Below are positions 60,618-64,000 of a stretch of DNA of 64,000 nucleotides, piece by piece (within the stretch, counting starts at the first letter, position 1; every line of letters begins with the position of its first letter). A model generated the notes under the pieces. The model was not told the origin of the DNA. It saw nothing but the letters and a program-made list of their open reading frames with translations, and made no database searches. A program made the translations under genes and the position numbers. The stretch covers positions 1 through 64,000 of the forward strand of contig BGZK01001285.1 in NCBI GenBank assembly GCA_005406025.1, in the 5' to 3' direction. The DNA is from Eumeta japonica. Its lineage: Eukaryota > Arthropoda > Insecta > Lepidoptera > Psychidae.

Positions 60618-61430
60618 CAATAAATTAAATCAAATCAAATATGTCTTTATTTTGTAGGTAATGAAATTGTATTTTACAATAGAAATACAATATGAAATAT
60701 GTCAATATTGTATTCTTTTCATATTAACGTTGCCAACAATTCCAAATGCTGATTCACCCCGAGAACAATGGGCAATAAACTCAAGGATTGCTCTTATGTG
60801 CTCAAAGATGCAAGACACTGATGGCCAATAAAGCTAGTACAACACTTGGAAATTACATAAAACAACCTGATAGCGGAGCAGTTCATTCCTAGGGGGTTTT
60901 TTCACTAATATATTCAGATGCGGTATTACTGCCCAAGCCATATAATTTTTATTAATGATATACTATATTTCATGAATATATTTTGTTTCATGATATTCAT
61001 GAAAAAAAAATTCGAATTTTAGCTGGGCACTTATAGTAAAAGTGCATACAATTCATTAATTTAGTTTTATGGGAGTCCCACTATAATTTATTTCGGAAGT
61101 GAACCAGGCCCACAAGCATCCAGTACCTCGTTCTTAACTATTGCGTTTGCGTCGACAAATTTAGTACGAGACAATGAAAACTTCTCATTAAGGAGAAAAT
61201 TATTAATGATTAGCCATTAAATTATTTCATAGATGGTATAACTGTTTAGTTGGCCAAAAGCTAGTTGTTGCCTATTAACCTTAAGAAGTAAAGATGAGCA
61301 AAGAATATATTCACATGATTATTCTTAACGAAAGGTGGTAGATCATTAATATAATCTAGAAATAGAAATGGTCCAAGAACTGAATCCCATAGCACACATA
61401 CGTAAATTACCACAGTTTTTCAATATTAAC
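60618..61430 (-). pseudogene. Jockey-like LINE relic, RT palm to 3' tail
   Basis: On the minus strand: SLGPFLFLDYINDLPPFVKN (start near 61415), the box that precedes the catalytic aspartates, then a broken FFA segment; LNEKFSLSRTKFVDANAIVK and NEVLD; and a 3' region with TCTGAATATATTAGTGAAAA and CTATCAGG(T)TG pieces also present at 48.73-48.8 kb. It ends in CTACAAAATAAAGACATATT followed by a (TTGA)n-like tail at 60625-60641 (plus strand ATTAAATCAAATCAAAT). It is the same family as the 47-kb copy, in opposite orientation, with stops and deletions. Confidence 0.88.
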
Positions 61431-61487
61431 ATCAACCCTCTGAATTCTGACACTTAAGTGAGACTCTTAAAGTCTAAGTGATAGACT

Positions 61488-61535
61488 AAGCTATATTTTT
61501 AGCTTGTTATCCCTAACAAGCTAAAAATATAGCTT
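61488..61535. repeat. Perfect short-loop inverted repeat
   Basis: 22-bp arms (61488-61509 and 61514-61535) are exact reverse complements around the 4-nt loop TCCC. The arm begins AAGCTATATT. It is the longest short-loop hairpin in the window. Confidence 0.93.
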
Positions 61536-62645
61536 TAGGTTATTTACATTATAAAAGTATAGAATTGAACAAAATTTGTGCACATTATTGCTTTAACAAA
61601 TAACATTGAAATAAACTGCAAAAATATATCTTTTTTCACTTAGTAGACTAATCTTTTTCATATTTTTAAGCTTTTTTCAGTACAAGATAATTTACACTTA
61701 TTACGTTTTTCATTTTTAAAAATGCTTAAAAATTCAAAATGTCTGAAAATTTAAATTTTAACATATAATTAGTATATATCAAAATTGCAGTAATTTCTAA
61801 TGTTTTATCGAAATTTGGAACCATTATTATATAATTTAATTGCTTTATAACAATATGCATTACGTGCTTAAACATACACTTTGAAGAGCGTATTTGCGTA
61901 TTCGCTGCGTATACCTATTTATTAGCATCTCAACATGTGACGAACATTGAGCCGTCTCTTGCTGATACAACTGAAGTTGCCAATACGAGATGACTCAGAA
62001 CTCGCGCTTCATCAATTTTAAGCTATTTAACAAAAAGAGAAAAATCCAGTTTCACTATTTTCTTTTTCGTAATAATTATTGCAGTTCATCACTTTTTCCT
62101 CCGGTGGTGTAGTATTACATATTTATTATTTTCAAATATTTCTAATTAATTTTTTAGTAGAGCTTATTCAAGCAAAAATCGCTTTTGGCCATCGAATAAT
62201 AATTATATCTAATACTTTTTTTAATCTAAGTATTTTTTATTATCACATTCGCTAAATATTTCCTAAGATATCCATAAGTATTTACGCGAGGCCGGCTGGC
62301 CGTCCTAGTTCAGGCACAGCCAGTCGACGTATTTGCTGGCAAAAATTCAGTATTAAATTTCTGCTCTATTGAATATTTACGTATGGTAATATTCTTCATG
62401 TAGGCCAGAACTTCCACATGAGCTTTTATATCGATTCTACGTATAACTTACTATTTACATTTACAATAAGAACATAACAAGGAAGAAAAACATTATGCAT
62501 TGTTGGAAATAATAAAATAAAAAAAAAAAGAAATTAATATATTTATGAATATAACCAACATTGTCGCTATTGTAATTTGGCTTAAGTCTATTATTAGAAT
62601 TGCTTCATTTATAAGCGGTTCTCCGTATTATTTGAATTGCTCGCT
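61536..62645. other. AT-rich DNA, nothing recognised
   Basis: A short GC-rich motif, GAGGCCGGCTGGCCGTCC, lies at 62288-62305. Otherwise nothing was seen. Confidence 0.45.
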
Positions 62646-62647
62646 GT

Positions 62648-63265
62648 TATATGATGTGGGTGTTTTGGGATTTCCAATAATAACACTTGATAGGAGACGA
62701 GCAAAGTCCCTATTAGCCTACTGATGAGGTAGACCTTCGTTTTTTAAGCAACTTTTCTAATTACGTGAATAATTTCAGAAATAATTACTCGGAAAGTTGT
62801 AGAAATTGTGTCCCCTTCTCTATTTTCTAAACCGTACATCTGAAAAATATGAAAAAAATAACCAAGGTAACGCTTAATAAATGCTCTCAACAAAAATTGT
62901 TTTGAACATGGTTGGATATATATTTTTGAATTATTGCCGAAAATCTGCGCTTCCAAACAAAAAGTCATAAGTGCTATGAAGATACATTCTTTTGCTGATA
63001 CACTTGAATAGTAATAGTCGACATACCTACTTATTTTTCTAGTTATAGGCGACTAAAGTGCTTATAACTATTTTGTGAGGGAAACCTCAACACTATCGCC
63101 ATAAGTTTTGAATCTTTCAGTAAGTAACGTTATAATTTTCGATATGTCCTTTCCATCGAGGTTTTTTTTTTATTGTATTTCACATTGTATTCTACGACCT
63201 ACCGATCTGTATACGAGAGCGTTTCCTCCGGATCCTGTGCAATAAAATATAAAGGGTTCCAAAGA
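62648..63265 (+). repeat. Dispersed repeat, copy paired with 6.06-6.47 kb
   Basis: The part 62740-63090 parallels the copy at 6.1-6.4 kb (TAACGCTTAATAAAT, GCCGAAAATCTGCGCTT, CGACATACCTACTT, GACTAAAGTGCTTATA, GGGAAAC). The upstream block TTTTGGGATTTCCAATAATA followed by CTTGATAGGAGACGAGCAAA (62667-62706) belongs, by recollection, to the same lepidopteran family. The 74-codon minus frame is incidental. Confidence 0.6.
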
Positions 63266-63560
63266 ACGTAACCCTGATGACAATGGCATTGTGGTTCTGG
63301 GGAATAATAAAAAAGAGTATGCGTATGATTCTGTACGTACACATAGGGGCTGTCGCGCGCGGGTACCGGTGGATAAACCACAAAGAAAACGTCAGAAGCG
63401 TCGTGCGGAGTGCGGGGGTGGGGGCGACGGATTTTCAAAGGGTGCTTAAAGGACGGGAGCGATCCAAGTTACGGTTTTTCATCTTCGGCACGGAGTTGAA
63501 CGCGCGATCACGGTTGAAAGTTAGACGATAATCTTTTCGATTCTCCCATTCACGGTTATT
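63200..63560. promoter_or_regulatory. GC-rich island, candidate regulatory element
   Basis: CTGTCGCGCGCGGGTACCGG (63350-63369), GTCGTGCGGAGTGCGGGGG and GGGGGCGACGG mark the core. Three open frames on both strands (63-84 codons) have no family match. Composition-based call. Confidence 0.3.
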
Positions 63561-64000
63561 AACCGTACAAGCAATGGGGAATACGTGTGCGGTTTAATTA
63601 TGGTTGAATTTTTTTTTTAATTTTCACTGTTGTGATATTAAATTTAAAACATAATTTCATTGAATTTTGGTTTTTTTTTAATTTCGTAAAGTATTCAATA
63701 AAAACTGCGAAATGAGCGATTGCAAAACGCGTCATCGTTAGTCGAAACAAAATGTGAAGTTACCTCTTCTGATATTCCGGCATCGATATTCGTACAATGA
63801 TAGTGGTGTTTGAGAGAAAAATTGTTTAAAATTGTATTTCTTTAATCTCTTAAACTAACTGGTGCAATTCTAACATTCTATCGAATCATCTAAATAACTG
63901 GTTATGGCAAAACACTTTGCTATAATATCTACTACAAACTGCTAAGAATAGATGAGTTTAGGGTATATTTTGTAATAAATAATTTCGTGGTATTTCGAAT
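63561..64000. other. AT-rich DNA, nothing recognised
   Basis: Window end. No feature was seen. Confidence 0.45.

Noticed and set aside
1..64000. CRISPR arrays, operons, bacterial-type promoters or terminators
   Set aside because: The window is eukaryotic; the regular repeat at 37.8 kb has no spacers.

Overview
The window looks like gene-poor insect DNA, most likely from a moth or butterfly (Lepidoptera). It is AT-rich. It carries decayed Jockey-like and RTE-like non-LTR retrotransposons, a fossil Helitron, short Helitron-like repeats, a tRNA-derived SINE with an (ATT)n tail, and several dispersed repeats of kinds I associate with lepidopteran genomes. The assignment is inference from repeat types; no host gene fixes the species. 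I found no intact host protein-coding gene, no rRNA and no functional tRNA. Nearly all open frames are chance frames, microsatellite frames or transposon debris.

Layout. At 0-7.4 kb, two direct copies of a ~450-bp element with inverted termini flank a stretch holding a Jockey RT fragment (minus) and an RTE RT fragment (plus). At 9-16.5 kb lie Helitron-like heads, the SINE, a 2.4-kb Helitron relic with recognisable Rep and helicase remnants, and purine-strand minisatellite elements. At 17-25 kb is mostly quiet AT-rich DNA, with a paired dispersed repeat near 24 kb and a short cysteine-rich frame near 22.6 kb that resembles the core of a group III phospholipase A2. At 25-41 kb, three same-strand copies of a ~1-kb family, each opening with a TG microsatellite, alternate with LINE fragments, microsatellites and a 36-bp satellite of 22 full units without a single indel. 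At 41-64 kb, two long Jockey relics (47-49 kb plus, 60.6-61.4 kb minus) and one Jockey 3' end (56 kb) sit among quiet DNA.

Overlaid on this is a series of short GC-rich islands (about 6.5, 9.2, 16.6, 28.9, 30.3, 31.0, 34.4, 39.3, 45.2, 46.8, 52.1, 55.5, 59.9 and 63.4 kb), commoner in the second half. They lack convincing coding potential and are the best candidates for conserved regulatory elements, as expected in a large intron or a gene desert around a developmental gene. One contains a CTCF-like site.

No genes here work together as a pathway. The most unusual items are the phase-perfect 36-bp satellite and its dispersed relatives, the three-copy TG-headed family with degenerate internal monomers, the islands, and a set of short-loop near-perfect hairpins that look like template-switch products.
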